DNA of 64,000 bases from Chryseobacterium suipulveris. GTDB taxonomy: Bacteria > Bacteroidota > Bacteroidia > Flavobacteriales > Weeksellaceae. Positions 45,134 through 52,727 of the stretch are shown here, one piece after another (position 1 is the first letter of the stretch; each line of letters begins with the position of its first letter). The DNA lies in NCBI RefSeq assembly GCF_022811685.1, contig NZ_CP094532.1, forward strand, positions 1,141,501 to 1,205,500, in the 5' to 3' direction. Below the pieces are notes generated by a model. That model searched no databases and was not told where the DNA came from. It saw nothing but the letters and a program-made list of their open reading frames with translations. A program made the position numbers and the translations under genes.

Positions 45134-46000
45134 ATGGAAAAAATCTTGAAACCGATGTCGGGATATCTCGCCTTAGTAATTTGCCTGCTTCTTTTTGCAG
45201 CGGGGCTTTTCTTCTTTATCAATGGGGTTGATCAGAATGTGACCTTCGTCATTTTGGGCATTTTATGTTTCATTGCTTTTGCATTTTTTATCAAAGGTTT
45301 AATGATCATTAACCCCAATCATTCGCGTGTTCTTACGTTTTTTGGGAAATATGTCGGTTCTGTGAAAGAGAATGGTCTGTTCTTCATCAATCCACTTTAT
45401 TCATCCCAAAAGATTTCTTTGCGTTCTGAAAACTTGCAGGGACAGACGCTTAAGGTAAACGACAAAATGGGAAACCCCATCGAAATCGGTGTTGTAATCG
45501 TTTGGAAAGTAGGCGATACCTACAAAGCGGCATTTGACGTGGAGCGTTATATCGACTTCGTGAAAATGCAGAGTGAAGCGGCGGTACGTCATTTGGCGAT
45601 GAGTTTTCCTTACGACAATTTGGAAGATGATCATGCGCCGATTACGTTGCGTGAAGGTGGCGAGAAAATCAACCAAATCCTGGAAAACGAACTCACCGAA
45701 CGTCTCGACAAAGCAGGAATCGTCATTCAGGAAGCGAGGATTTCGCATCTTGCCTATGCTTCGGAAATTGCGGGAGCGATGCTTCAAAGACAACAGGCAA
45801 CGGCGATTGTTGCGGCAAGAATCAAAATCGTGGAAGGCGCGGTTGGAATGGTGGATCTCGCTTTGAAGAAACTTTCCGAAGAAAATATCGTGGAGCTCGA
45901 CGATGAAAGAAAGGCGGCAATGGTTTCGAACTTAATGGTGGTCCTTTGCGGCGAAAAAGCAGCGCAACCGATTTTGAACACGGGAACGCTTTATAATTAA
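45134..46000 (+). CDS. SPFH/Band 7 domain protein
   Basis: 288 residues. Two N-terminal membrane segments (GYLALVICLLLFAAGLFFF, VTFVILGILCFIAFAFF), then an SPFH domain (~70-220, MIINPNHSRVLTFFGKYVGS, VVIVWKVGDTYKAAFDVERY) and helical tail (AGAMLQRQQATAIVAARIKI). Related to stomatin/flotillin-like membrane-organising proteins. It precedes a small ribbon-helix-helix gene, a pairing I have seen in Bacteroidetes. Confidence 0.9.
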   Translation: MEKILKPMSGYLALVICLLLFAAGLFFFINGVDQNVTFVILGILCFIAFAFFIKGLMIINPNHSRVLTFFGKYVGSVKENGLFFINPLYSSQKISLRSENLQGQTLKVNDKMGNPIEIGVVIVWKVGDTYKAAFDVERYIDFVKMQSEAAVRHLAMSFPYDNLEDDHAPITLREGGEKINQILENELTERLDKAGIVIQEARISHLAYASEIAGAMLQRQQATAIVAARIKIVEGAVGMVDLALKKLSEENIVELDDERKAAMVSNLMVVLCGEKAAQPILNTGTLYN

Positions 46001-46045
46001 TAATTAACAATTAATAATGTCTGAGATCTGAAATTATTAATTTTT
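45995..46045. repeat. Degenerate period-7 repeat before the RHH gene
   Basis: TAATTAA, TAATTAA, CAATTAA, TAATGTC, TGAGATC, TGAAATT, ATTAATT continue in a 7-bp register from the end of the SPFH gene. Confidence 0.6.
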
Positions 46046-46058
46046 CAATTAAAAAATC

Positions 46059-46241
46059 TTGGCAAAGAAAAGTTTTGTTTTACGAATTGACGAATCGACC
46101 TACAAACTCCTTGAGAAGTGGGCAAGTGATGAGTTCCGCTCAGTGAATGGACAGATCGAATTTCTACTTCACGAAAACCTCATTAATACAGGCAGGAAAA
46201 AGAAAGAAGTTCCGAAAGAGGAACCCAAAAAAGAAAAATAA
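46059..46241 (+). CDS. Small ribbon-helix-helix (Arc-like) protein
   Basis: 60 residues from TTG at 46059. SFVLRIDESTYKLLEKWASD followed by EFRSVNGQIEFLLHENL is the Arc/MetJ-type beta-helix-helix pattern, with a basic/acidic tail (GRKKKEVPKEEPKKEK). It probably regulates itself or the SPFH gene upstream. The TTG start is chosen because no ATG precedes the motif. Confidence 0.8.
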   Translation: MAKKSFVLRIDESTYKLLEKWASDEFRSVNGQIEFLLHENLINTGRKKKEVPKEEPKKEK

Positions 46242-46243
46242 CG

Positions 46244-46270
46244 ACGGCGGGAATTTTCCTGCCGTTTTTC
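46244..46270 (+). terminator. Terminator after RHH gene
   Basis: ACGGCGGGAA / TTCCTGCCGT stem (one mismatch) then T-rich sequence. Confidence 0.7.
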
Positions 46271-46284
46271 TTTAATTTTGAGTC

Positions 46285-46650
46285 ATGAAAAAATACAGAA
46301 TCCAAAAGTCGCCGTTCGTCGTTCCCACTACCGATGGGAAACTTATCGAAGAAATCTGGGGCAACTCTACTGGAAACTCCAACATTTCCATTGCACACAT
46401 GGTTGCACCGCCGAATTGGAGCGAGCCACACCAAACTCCGGAATTTGACGAATTCACCTACATCATCCGCGGAAAAAAGCAGTTCGAAATCGATGGTGAA
46501 ACAATTATTCTGGAAAAAGGTCAAAGCATCCTGATAGAAAAGGGATCGAGAATCCGCTACAGCAATCCGTTTTCGGAAGAATGTGAATATATCGCGATTT
46601 GTCTTCCGGCATTTTCGATAGAGCTGGTGAATCGGGAGGAAGGAAGCTAA
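46285..46650 (+). CDS. Cupin domain protein
   Basis: 121 residues, a single cupin barrel: HMVAPPNWSEPHQTPEFDEF and TYIIRGKKQFEIDGETIILE correspond to cupin motifs 1 and 2, with metal ligands His, His and Glu. Substrate unknown. Its stop overlaps by 4 bases the 3' end of the convergent DUF2945-like gene. Confidence 0.85.
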   Translation: MKKYRIQKSPFVVPTTDGKLIEEIWGNSTGNSNISIAHMVAPPNWSEPHQTPEFDEFTYIIRGKKQFEIDGETIILEKGQSILIEKGSRIRYSNPFSEECEYIAICLPAFSIELVNREEGS

Positions 46651-46859
46651 CTGATTTTCGTCAACGCTTTTCCTTTGTGTGACGCGATGTGGTCGGTTTT
46701 GTCGCTTTTGATTTCGTATTGCGGATCATCTGCACTCGCGTGATGGGTGTAACCTTTGTAATCGAAATCCTTGGTATGAACTTTAATGATTTTCCCGGAA
46801 ACGATGCCGGCTTCAGAATTCCACTTTACTTGGTCGCCGACTTTAAACTTTTTGTCCAT
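46647..46859 (-). CDS. DUF2945 (Tudor-like) small protein
   Basis: 70 residues: KKFKVGDQVKWNSEAGIVSG, KIIKVHTKDFDYKGYTHHAS, DDPQYEIKSDKTDHIASHKG. This matches the DUF2945 'hypervirulence-associated Tudor' family of small SH3-like proteins. Function unknown. Convergent with the cupin gene. Confidence 0.8.
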   Translation of the reverse strand: MDKKFKVGDQVKWNSEAGIVSGKIIKVHTKDFDYKGYTHHASADDPQYEIKSDKTDHIASHKGKALTKIS

Positions 46860-46929
46860 AATGATGAAATTTTAGGTGATTGCTACAATAATCACGAAAA
46901 AATCATTAGGAAATGAGAGCTTATCTAGG

Positions 46930-46982
46930 TTTATTTTGCAGGAAATTTTCCTCCCTTTAGGGTTGGGGTAAAGAAAATTTCC
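46930..46982. repeat. Dispersed element copy 2 (CCTCCCTTTAGGG core)
   Basis: TTTATTTTGCAGGAAATTTTC, CCTCCCTTTAGGGTTGGGG, TAAAGAAAATTTCC. It differs from copy 1 (22880-22932) at only a few positions over 53 bp, and the end change is compensated at both ends (GGAAATTTTC / GAAAATTTCC). Confidence 0.7.
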
Positions 46983-47062
46983 AAGATCAAATTAATTTGA
47001 AGTCCAGTTCTCAGATGCCTTAACTTCATCAATTATTCACATCAAAAATTACACCCCGGTTT

Positions 47063-47671
47063 TCAAAATAGAATGCCGAGCTCATGAAGCTGCTTTTCTA
47101 AATCAGCGTTTTCGGTTATGTGAACCGTGATGAATCCCAACTTTTTGGCAACCTCGATGTTCTTTGCATTGTCGTCGATAAAGACTGTTTCCTCAGGTTT
47201 GATTTGGTATCTTTCGGTCAGAATTTTCCAAATTTCAGGATCGGGTTTGATGAGTTTCTCGGTTCCTGATACGACAATTTTTCCCTCAAAAATCTGGAAG
47301 AAATCATAGTTTGCCAGAGCGTACGGAAAAGTTTCAGCCGACCAGTTCGTCAAACCAAAAAGTCGATAATCGGTATGTTCCAGTTTTCTTAGAACCGCCA
47401 CATTTTCAGGGATGTCGGAACGCAGCATCGTGGTCCAATTGTCATAATAAGCCCTGATTTCTTTTTCCCATTCAGGATGTTTTTCAACAAGGATTTCTGT
47501 ACCTTCCCGCAAAGTTCTTCCTCGGTCCTGCTCGGCGTTCCATTCGTCGGTCGCGATATTTTTCAGGAAATACTCCATCTTTTCGTCGTCATTAAAATAG
47601 CTTCTAAAAAAATAGCGCGGGTTCCAATCCATCACCACGCCGCCAAAATCGAAAACGATATTCTTAATCAT
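47063..47671 (-). CDS. HAD superfamily hydrolase
   Basis: 202 residues. HAD motif I is VFDFGGVVMDW, where the nucleophile Asp is followed by Phe-Gly-Gly as in the YihX/epoxide-hydrolase-N-like group. Motif II is LFGLTNWSAE, motif III the Lys in EKLIKPDPEIW, motif IV VFIDDNAKN. The helical cap is ~15-85. Probably a sugar-phosphate or nucleotide phosphatase. Confidence 0.9.
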   Translation of the reverse strand: MIKNIVFDFGGVVMDWNPRYFFRSYFNDDEKMEYFLKNIATDEWNAEQDRGRTLREGTEILVEKHPEWEKEIRAYYDNWTTMLRSDIPENVAVLRKLEHTDYRLFGLTNWSAETFPYALANYDFFQIFEGKIVVSGTEKLIKPDPEIWKILTERYQIKPEETVFIDDNAKNIEVAKKLGFITVHITENADLEKQLHELGILF

Positions 47672-47683
47672 TACAAAAAAATT

Positions 47684-48118
47684 CTAAAACTCAAATCTAC
47701 GGAATTCATAACCGTTTTCTGTGAACACTGCGTTAATATGCTGCATTCCGTTGCTCAAAATAATTTCTTTGGCACCGACAATCGAGTTGTAGCGAGCGGT
47801 TTGCTCAAAAGTCTTTTCCGTGAGTTTGATGTGCGGAGCTTTGCATTCCACCAAAATTTTCGGCAGCGTTTTTTCGGTCACGAGCAGGTCGATTCTCTTC
47901 GTGGTTCCGCTCAACTCGATTTTTTTTTCAAGAATTAATGACGACAGATTTCTCTCCTTTTTATAGTGATAATAGTGGATCCAATGCTGTCTCACCCATT
48001 CTTCGGGAGTCAGGAGCAGCCACGTTTTGCGCACCAAATCATAAATAAAAAACTTATCTTTGTCTGTCCTGATTTTAAAGTCAAAACCATCCTCAAAGTT
48101 AAGTTTCGGCAGCTGCAT
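47684..48118 (-). CDS. HsdR N-terminal-like (PD-(D/E)XK) small protein
   Basis: 144 residues. The nuclease-like core RIDLLVTEKTLPKILVECKA has the PD-(D/E)XK arrangement (Asp in RIDLLV, Glu-Cys-Lys in VECK). It resembles the stand-alone HsdR_N domain protein found in many Bacteroidetes. It is not linked to any type I methylase or specificity gene here. Its start is 2 bases from the divergent holA start. Confidence 0.85.
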   Translation of the reverse strand: MQLPKLNFEDGFDFKIRTDKDKFFIYDLVRKTWLLLTPEEWVRQHWIHYYHYKKERNLSSLILEKKIELSGTTKRIDLLVTEKTLPKILVECKAPHIKLTEKTFEQTARYNSIVGAKEIILSNGMQHINAVFTENGYEFRRFEF

Positions 48119-48120
48119 TT

Positions 48121-49158
48121 ATGAAAGAATTAGATTTAATCCTCAAAAATATTAAAAATAAAGAGTTATTGCCGATTTATTTTTTCCATGGCGAAGAACC
48201 GTACTTTATGGATGTGGCGGTAAAGTCCTTTGAAAACGACGTTTTGGAGGAAGACGAGAAAGCGTTCAACCAAACCGTGGTTTACGGGAAAGACACCACT
48301 TATGCGGAAGTGCTCGCTTTGGCACGCCAATTCCCGATGATGGGCGACAAACAGGTCATTATCCTAAAAGAAGCGCAGGAAATAAAAATGACCGAAAAAG
48401 AAGCAGAAGCACTGAAAGTGTACGCGGAAAATCCTGTGGAATCCACATTGCTCGTCATCGCCCACAAATACAAAAAAGTCGATGCAAGGAAAGCATTCGC
48501 CAAAACATTGACCAAAAATAAGATGCTGTTTCTGAGCGACAAAATGAAGGATTACGAAGTCCCGACATGGATCGATTCCGAAATTAAAAATCTGGGATTA
48601 AGCGCGAAACCCTACATTCCAGCGCTGCTTTCAGAATATTTGGGAACGGATCTTTCGAGAATTTCCAACGAGTTGGGCAAGCTAAAGATGATCCTCAAAG
48701 ACAGCGATATTCTCGACGAGAAAGTGATAGAAGCCAATATCGGGATCAGCAAGGATTTCAATGTCTTCGAACTTATTAAAGCTTTAGGGAAAAAAGACGA
48801 AGCCGCGGCGTTTAGGATTGCTTACTACATTGGCAAAACCCCGAAACAGAACCCGTTTGTGCTGATCGTGGGCAACTTGTACAACTTTTTTTCGAACCTC
48901 GTAGTTTACCACACGATGATCGGTCAGAATCCGCAGACAGTAGCTTCAGCAATGGGCATCAATCCGTACTTTGTAAAAGATTTTGCCGAGGCGTCGAGAA
49001 ATTACAACCTGAAAAGCACCACCCGAATCATCTCCATCCTTCGCGAAATCGATTTGAAAAACAAAGGTTTGGGCGCGGTAAACATGGACGAAAGCGAGCT
49101 CCTGAAAGAAATGGTGTACAAAATCCTGAATGTGGACAAAATAAAGGTGAAGCTATGA
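48121..49158 (+). CDS. holA: DNA polymerase III subunit delta
   Basis: 345 residues, the clamp-loader delta subunit that opens the beta clamp. AAA-like but without Walker motifs: LLPIYFFHGEEPYFMDVAVK, LLVIAHKYKKVDARKAFAKT, YLGTDLSRISNELGKLKMIL, with C-terminal collar domain. Start is divergent from the HsdR_N gene by 2 bp, so its promoter must lie inside that gene (TATCTTTG at 48055-48062). Confidence 0.92.
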   Translation: MKELDLILKNIKNKELLPIYFFHGEEPYFMDVAVKSFENDVLEEDEKAFNQTVVYGKDTTYAEVLALARQFPMMGDKQVIILKEAQEIKMTEKEAEALKVYAENPVESTLLVIAHKYKKVDARKAFAKTLTKNKMLFLSDKMKDYEVPTWIDSEIKNLGLSAKPYIPALLSEYLGTDLSRISNELGKLKMILKDSDILDEKVIEANIGISKDFNVFELIKALGKKDEAAAFRIAYYIGKTPKQNPFVLIVGNLYNFFSNLVVYHTMIGQNPQTVASAMGINPYFVKDFAEASRNYNLKSTTRIISILREIDLKNKGLGAVNMDESELLKEMVYKILNVDKIKVKL

Positions 49159-49165
49159 TTTTTTT

Positions 49166-49250
49166 GGGCGGCTTTTTCCGTCTTCCGTTCCCGCTTTTTT
49201 CTAGCCAAAGCATTTCCCTTGCTGAAGAAAAAGAGCTCCACTCAAGCCGG
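49166..49250. repeat. Dispersed intergenic repeat element (GGGCGGC...GCCGGGC)
   Basis: Gap between holA and trxB has TTTTTTTGGGCGGCTTTTTC, CGTTCCCGCTTTTTT and AAAAAGAGCTCCACTC, AAGCCGGGCC. I remember similar sequences in Chryseobacterium intergenic regions. One copy here. From memory, not checked. The rest of the gap (49251-49366) shows nothing I can name. Confidence 0.5.
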
Positions 49251-49366
49251 GCCGTAATGATCGTCACCAAACCACAAAAGGGAATCATTGACAAAATTCA
49301 TCACAAATAAATTCCAAACCCCGATAAAATTCCCGATTTTTGAAACTTTAACCTCAACCTATTTAA

Positions 49367-50308
49367 ATGGAACAAAATATTTTAGATTGCGTCATCATCG
49401 GTTCCGGACCTTCCGGATTCACTGCGGCGATTTATGCGGCAAGAGCCGACCTGAAACCCGAACTCTACACCGGACTTGAACCCGGCGGACAATTGACCAC
49501 CACCACAGAAGTGGATAATTTCCCGGGATATCCCGATGGAATTACAGGTCCGCAAATGATGATGGATCTGCAGAAGCAGGCAGAAAGATTCGATACCAAA
49601 GTTCATTACGAGATGATTACGAAAGCAGAATTTTCCACTGAAGTAGGTGGGATCCATAAACTTTGGGCAGGAAACAAAGAGATTCTTGCAAAGTCGGTGA
49701 TCATTTCAACCGGTGCCACTGCAAAATACCTCGGTTTGGATGACGAGAAAAAATACAGCGGTGGAGGAGTTTCCGCGTGTGCAACGTGTGACGGATTTTT
49801 CTACAAAGGAAAAGACGTAATCGTGGTCGGAGCAGGAGATACGGCAGCAGAAGAAGCAACTTATCTCGCAAAACTCTGCCGAAAAGTAACGATGCTCGTT
49901 AGAAAAGACCACTTCCGCGCGTCGAAGGCAATGATTCACCGAGTAAACAATACATCGAATATCGAGGTGAAGTTCAACCACGAGCTGATCGGCATCGAGG
50001 GCGAAAACGCTTTGGTAGAAAGAGCGAGAGTCATCAACAATCTTACTCAGGAAGTTTCGACCATCGATGTTCACGGAATCTTTATCGCCATCGGACACAA
50101 ACCGAATACCGATATTTTCCAGGGACAGATCGACCTTGACGAAAATGGCTACATCAAAACAGTTCCAGGTTCTACGAGAACGAATTTGCCGGGCGTTTTT
50201 GCTGCGGGTGATGTTCAGGACCATATCTACAGACAGGCGATCACTGCTGCAGGAAGCGGCTGTATGTCGGCAATGGATGCGGAAAAGTATTTGGCGGAAC
50301 TTGGGTAA
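49367..50308 (+). CDS. trxB: Thioredoxin-disulfide reductase
   Basis: 313 residues, homodimeric FAD/NADPH enzyme that reduces thioredoxin. FAD-binding DCVIIGSGPSGFTAAIYAAR, active-site CATC in SACATCDGFFYKGKDVIVVG, NADPH-binding GAGDTAAEEA, and C-terminal GVFAAGDVQDHIYRQAITAA. Complete. Confidence 0.96.
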   Translation: MEQNILDCVIIGSGPSGFTAAIYAARADLKPELYTGLEPGGQLTTTTEVDNFPGYPDGITGPQMMMDLQKQAERFDTKVHYEMITKAEFSTEVGGIHKLWAGNKEILAKSVIISTGATAKYLGLDDEKKYSGGGVSACATCDGFFYKGKDVIVVGAGDTAAEEATYLAKLCRKVTMLVRKDHFRASKAMIHRVNNTSNIEVKFNHELIGIEGENALVERARVINNLTQEVSTIDVHGIFIAIGHKPNTDIFQGQIDLDENGYIKTVPGSTRTNLPGVFAAGDVQDHIYRQAITAAGSGCMSAMDAEKYLAELG

Positions 50309-50470
50309 TGTGAATGGTGAATTTCTTTCAGAGTGAATTTTCTTCGATTGAATTTTTTCCTGGAACTTGAAATGCGAAGCATTCACGAACTCAAATAAAA
50401 ATAATAAATAAGATGGTGAGTAAACCTGAAACCTGAAACCTGAAACTTGAAACCTCAAACCTTGAAACAC
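50308..50470. repeat. Long period-7 repeat tract upstream of crcB
   Basis: The tract reads in heptamers: TGTGAAT, GGTGAAT, ... ACTTGAA, ATGCGAA, GCATTCA, ... TAAACCT, GAAACCT, GAAACCT, GAAACTT, GAAACCT, CAAACCT. The last six units are near-perfect copies. The repeat runs into the crcB start region. No fluoride riboswitch could be recognised upstream of crcB. Confidence 0.7.
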
Positions 50471-50827
50471 CTTCTGTACATATTCATCGGCGGTGGTTTG
50501 GGAAGCGTTTTGCGTTTCCTGATCTCGAACCATACACAGAAGTTGTGGAACATCAGTTCGTTTCCGATGGCGACTTTTTTGGTTAATATGGTTGGATGTT
50601 TGTTGATCGGAATATTCAGCGGTTACTTTCTGAAATATGATTCGGAACTCAAATTTCTTTTGATTGCAGGTTTCTGCGGAGGGTTTACCACGTTTTCTAC
50701 ATTTTCGGCGGAAAATATTTCCCTATGGCAAAGTGGGAGTTACGGAATACTGTTAGTATATGTTTTGTTGAGCGTTTTCGTAGGTTTACTGGCGGTTTAT
50801 GTGGGTTTAAATATGGTTAAAAACTAA
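50447..50827 (+). CDS. crcB: Fluoride exporter CrcB/Fluc
   Basis: About 121-126 residues, four membrane helices: LLYIFIGGGLGSVLRFLIS, FLVNMVGCLLIGIFSGYFL, GFCGGFTTFSTFSAENISLW and the last helix. Signatures GGxxGxxxR and GFCGGFTTFSTF are those of Fluc fluoride channels. No ATG is available; starts TTG at 50447 or 50462, both inside the period-7 repeat. I prefer 50462 on length. Confidence 0.93.
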   Translation: MKPQTLKHLLYIFIGGGLGSVLRFLISNHTQKLWNISSFPMATFLVNMVGCLLIGIFSGYFLKYDSELKFLLIAGFCGGFTTFSTFSAENISLWQSGSYGILLVYVLLSVFVGLLAVYVGLNMVKN

Positions 50828-50874
50828 AATATTCCTTTGAGCATTAATGTTTTAATGGTTTTTTGGAAAAATAA

Positions 50875-50906
50875 TTTGGTCAGAATATAAAAGGGTTTTA
50901 TATTTG
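50875..50906 (+). promoter_or_regulatory. Promoter of tRNA-Ser
   Basis: TTTG at 50875-50878, 20-bp spacer, TATATTTG at 50899-50906, then 29 bases to the mature tRNA 5' end. Confidence 0.75.
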
Positions 50907-50935
50907 CACCACTGAAAATGAGAAATCATTTTTCT

Positions 50936-51020
50936 GGAGGAATGGCAGAGTGGTCGATTGCGGCAGTCTTGAAAACTGTTGACTGTAACAGGTCCCGGGG
51001 TTCGAATCCCTGTTCCTCCG
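50936..51020 (+). tRNA. tRNA-Ser(UGA)
   Basis: 85 bases with acceptor stem GGAGGAA / TTCCTCC, discriminator G, anticodon stem GCAGT / ACTGT with loop CTTGAAA (anticodon TGA), a long variable arm (TGACTGTAACAGGTC), and T arm CGGGGTTCGAATCCC. No CCA is encoded. It marks the left border of the cassette region. Confidence 0.95.
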
Positions 51021-51022
51021 CT

Positions 51023-51050
51023 AAAAACCTGGACAAAAAGTTCAGGTTTT
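51023..51050 (+). terminator. Terminator after tRNA-Ser
   Basis: AAAAACCTGGAC, AAAAA, GTTCAGGTTTTTTT directly after the tRNA. Confidence 0.75.
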
Positions 51051-51078
51051 TTTGTTTTTTGTGGGTTCCCGGTTGGTC

Positions 51079-51326
51079 TCATGTAGATAACGTTTTTTGT
51101 GACCGGATGAATAGTTTTACAGCGTAAATTGTCTTGACAAAATCTATCGCAATCTCTGGACTGAGGTTTGATTTTCTTGATTTTAGCTGGCGTTCAAGCT
51201 CTGGCGGATTTTCAAGTCGGTCTTGGCAATTCAAATACTTTTTCGATCCGCCATACACTTTGTAATTGTCCAAAAATTTCTCTTTGGTGATGTTGTATTG
51301 TTGATATGTCCTTTCAGTTCATCCAT
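51079..51326 (-). pseudogene. Short broken ORF next to tRNA-Ser
   Basis: A minus-strand frame ends at 51079 (SPEIAIDFVKTIYAVKLFIR, LENPPELERQLKSRKSN). Upstream the natural start ATG at 51326 (MDELKGHIN) is in another frame. A single base added near 51303 would join them as MDELKGHINNYNITKEKFLD and give ~82 residues. I do not recognise the protein. No integrase-like residues (R..HxxR..Y) are seen. The stretch 51327-51377 shows nothing else. Confidence 0.35.
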
Positions 51327-51377
51327 TTCTAATCATTCTTTATTTTTTTTTCGTTTATGGAGGGATGAAAGTGAGGT

Positions 51378-51498
51378 ATGCTTTTTCCACGAAACTAAAT
51401 TACAAAAAAAATGTGGAGTGGAAAAGCAGGCGCGGCTAAAGGATTCGGGTAGTTCTATTAAATATTCAACCCCGCCTTTTGCAAATATTATGTTGGCT
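51378..51498. repeat. attC-like element A (right half only)
   Basis: Begins inside the element's inner palindrome (GCTTTTTCCAC ... GTGGAGTGGAAAAGC) and ends with the boxes CCCCGCCTTTTGCAAATA, 3-nt spacer TAT and core GTTGGC. The left half expected from the other elements is missing. Nearly identical over ~120 bp to the right part of element G, including flank CTGCAGTTTTTTC. Confidence 0.75.
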
Positions 51499-51507
51499 GC
51501 AGTTTTT

Positions 51508-52560
51508 TCATTTATTCATTAAGACATAATTCACTAAACTCATTTACTATATTGCAGAGCCGCAATGAGAACTTCATAATGTTCTTCTCTTGTTTTTTTG
51601 TCATCCCATTCAAAATTTATATCACCAGTTAATAAACTTCCTGCATGTGCAATCTTTGATCTAAAATTGTAAAGCTTATTTATTGCGGTTTTTAGTTTTT
51701 CACTATCTGACAAATATTTTTCCAGATATAACTTTATTTGTTGACTAATTCCCCAAATTGGTATTCCACATTTACTACAAGAATAATTTGATTTTTTAAT
51801 AGATTTACAAGAATTACATTCAAATTCGATTTCTTCTTTATTAATCTTAGCTTCTAAAGTCGTCATAGTTTCAATGCTAGACATAAAAGCTAAAATGCTA
51901 AACTTTTCATTTCATTGCGTATTTTCATTCCATTGTTAATTAGAACAACAGCTGAATCAAAATATTTCTTTTGTAAACTAGATAAGGTTTCAAGCTTGTT
52001 AAAAAAATCTAGACTAAATTGACTCATTTCTAACTCTCCATTCTCTCCGTTATCAATATCAGGAAATTGATAATAATTAGAATGTTTTATTAGTCTAATA
52101 TTTTCATAGTCAGTTTTTGTAAATTCCGAAATGAAACCAAAATATTCCAAACGATTATCATAGTATATTTTACTTCCATATTTGCAAGAGAAATCTTCAT
52201 TTTTTTTACCATCTAAATTCATAAACCATCCTGCTTCTGAAACATTGTATAAAAAAAATGATAATTTGTAACGATACTTAAAAGGCGTAGAATATAAACC
52301 ATGACATTATATTCATGATTCATTTCTGAAAAGAATTTATTATCTTCTTCGAGTAATTCATCTCCTTCTTCTAATAAATCTTCATAAGAAAGTCTTTTTA
52401 TATCATCTGTGCTGATTTTATACTCTAAAACAAAAGGGTAATGACTTGTCTTTAATTCATTATTGATATAATCTTCCAGGGGATAAATTTGAAACCAATC
52501 ACAGATAAATGTTTTTGTGATTTTTTTATCGCAGAAGCAAATGGTTCTTTTAAAACTCAA
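51508..52560 (-). pseudogene. HEPN/zinc-ribbon protein, broken paralogue of 61770-62852
   Basis: Three fragments (113, 110 and 114 residues) in different frames align in order with the intact 360-residue protein at 61770: N part FKRTICFCDKKITKTFICDW, middle CKYGSKIYYDNRLEYFG, C part FECNSCKSIKKSNYSCSKCG, RSKIAH. Three one-base losses explain it: T9 to T8 at 52251-52258, T5 to T4 at ~51890, A4 to A3 at ~51539. With them the protein would be about 351 residues, ending at 51508. The C-terminal part has a four-cysteine zinc ribbon and the R-x4-H motif (RSKIAH) of HEPN RNases. Probably an inactive copy of a defence-type RNase. Confidence 0.75.
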
Positions 52561-52590
52561 ATTTTGTGGACATAATTTTCTTTAAAATTG

Positions 52591-52724
52591 CGGCTAACGG
52601 TTACATCTATGAAACGTTGGGGATTGCGGGCTTCGTCCCTGTCTGCCGACACAAAAGCCGATGCGGGGCGGAACACATCAAATAACCACTTACCTCCCCA
52701 ATGGTTAATACATGATGTTAGCAA
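52591..52724. repeat. attC-like element B
   Basis: 134 bp between core CGGCTAACGG and ATGATGTTAGC. Inner boxes CGTTGGGGATTGCGG and CCCCAATGG differ from the other elements. Outer bases match element A as reverse complement at 8 of 10 positions (TGCGGCTAAC against TGCAGCCAAC). Confidence 0.65.
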
Positions 52725-52727
52725 ACG

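Noticed and set aside
47684..48118. Type I restriction system
   Set aside because: Only a stand-alone HsdR N-terminal-like domain; no hsdM or hsdS nearby, and the neighbour is holA.
50309..50446. Fluoride riboswitch before crcB
   Set aside because: The region is a period-7 repeat and I could not find the conserved pseudoknot sequence.
51223..51522. Plus-strand reading frame sharing a stretch (FFHETKLQKKCGVEKQARLK) with one at 61554-61826
   Set aside because: Both lie in the near-identical halves of elements A and G. The shared peptide reflects the repeated DNA; no promoter, start context or protein-like composition.
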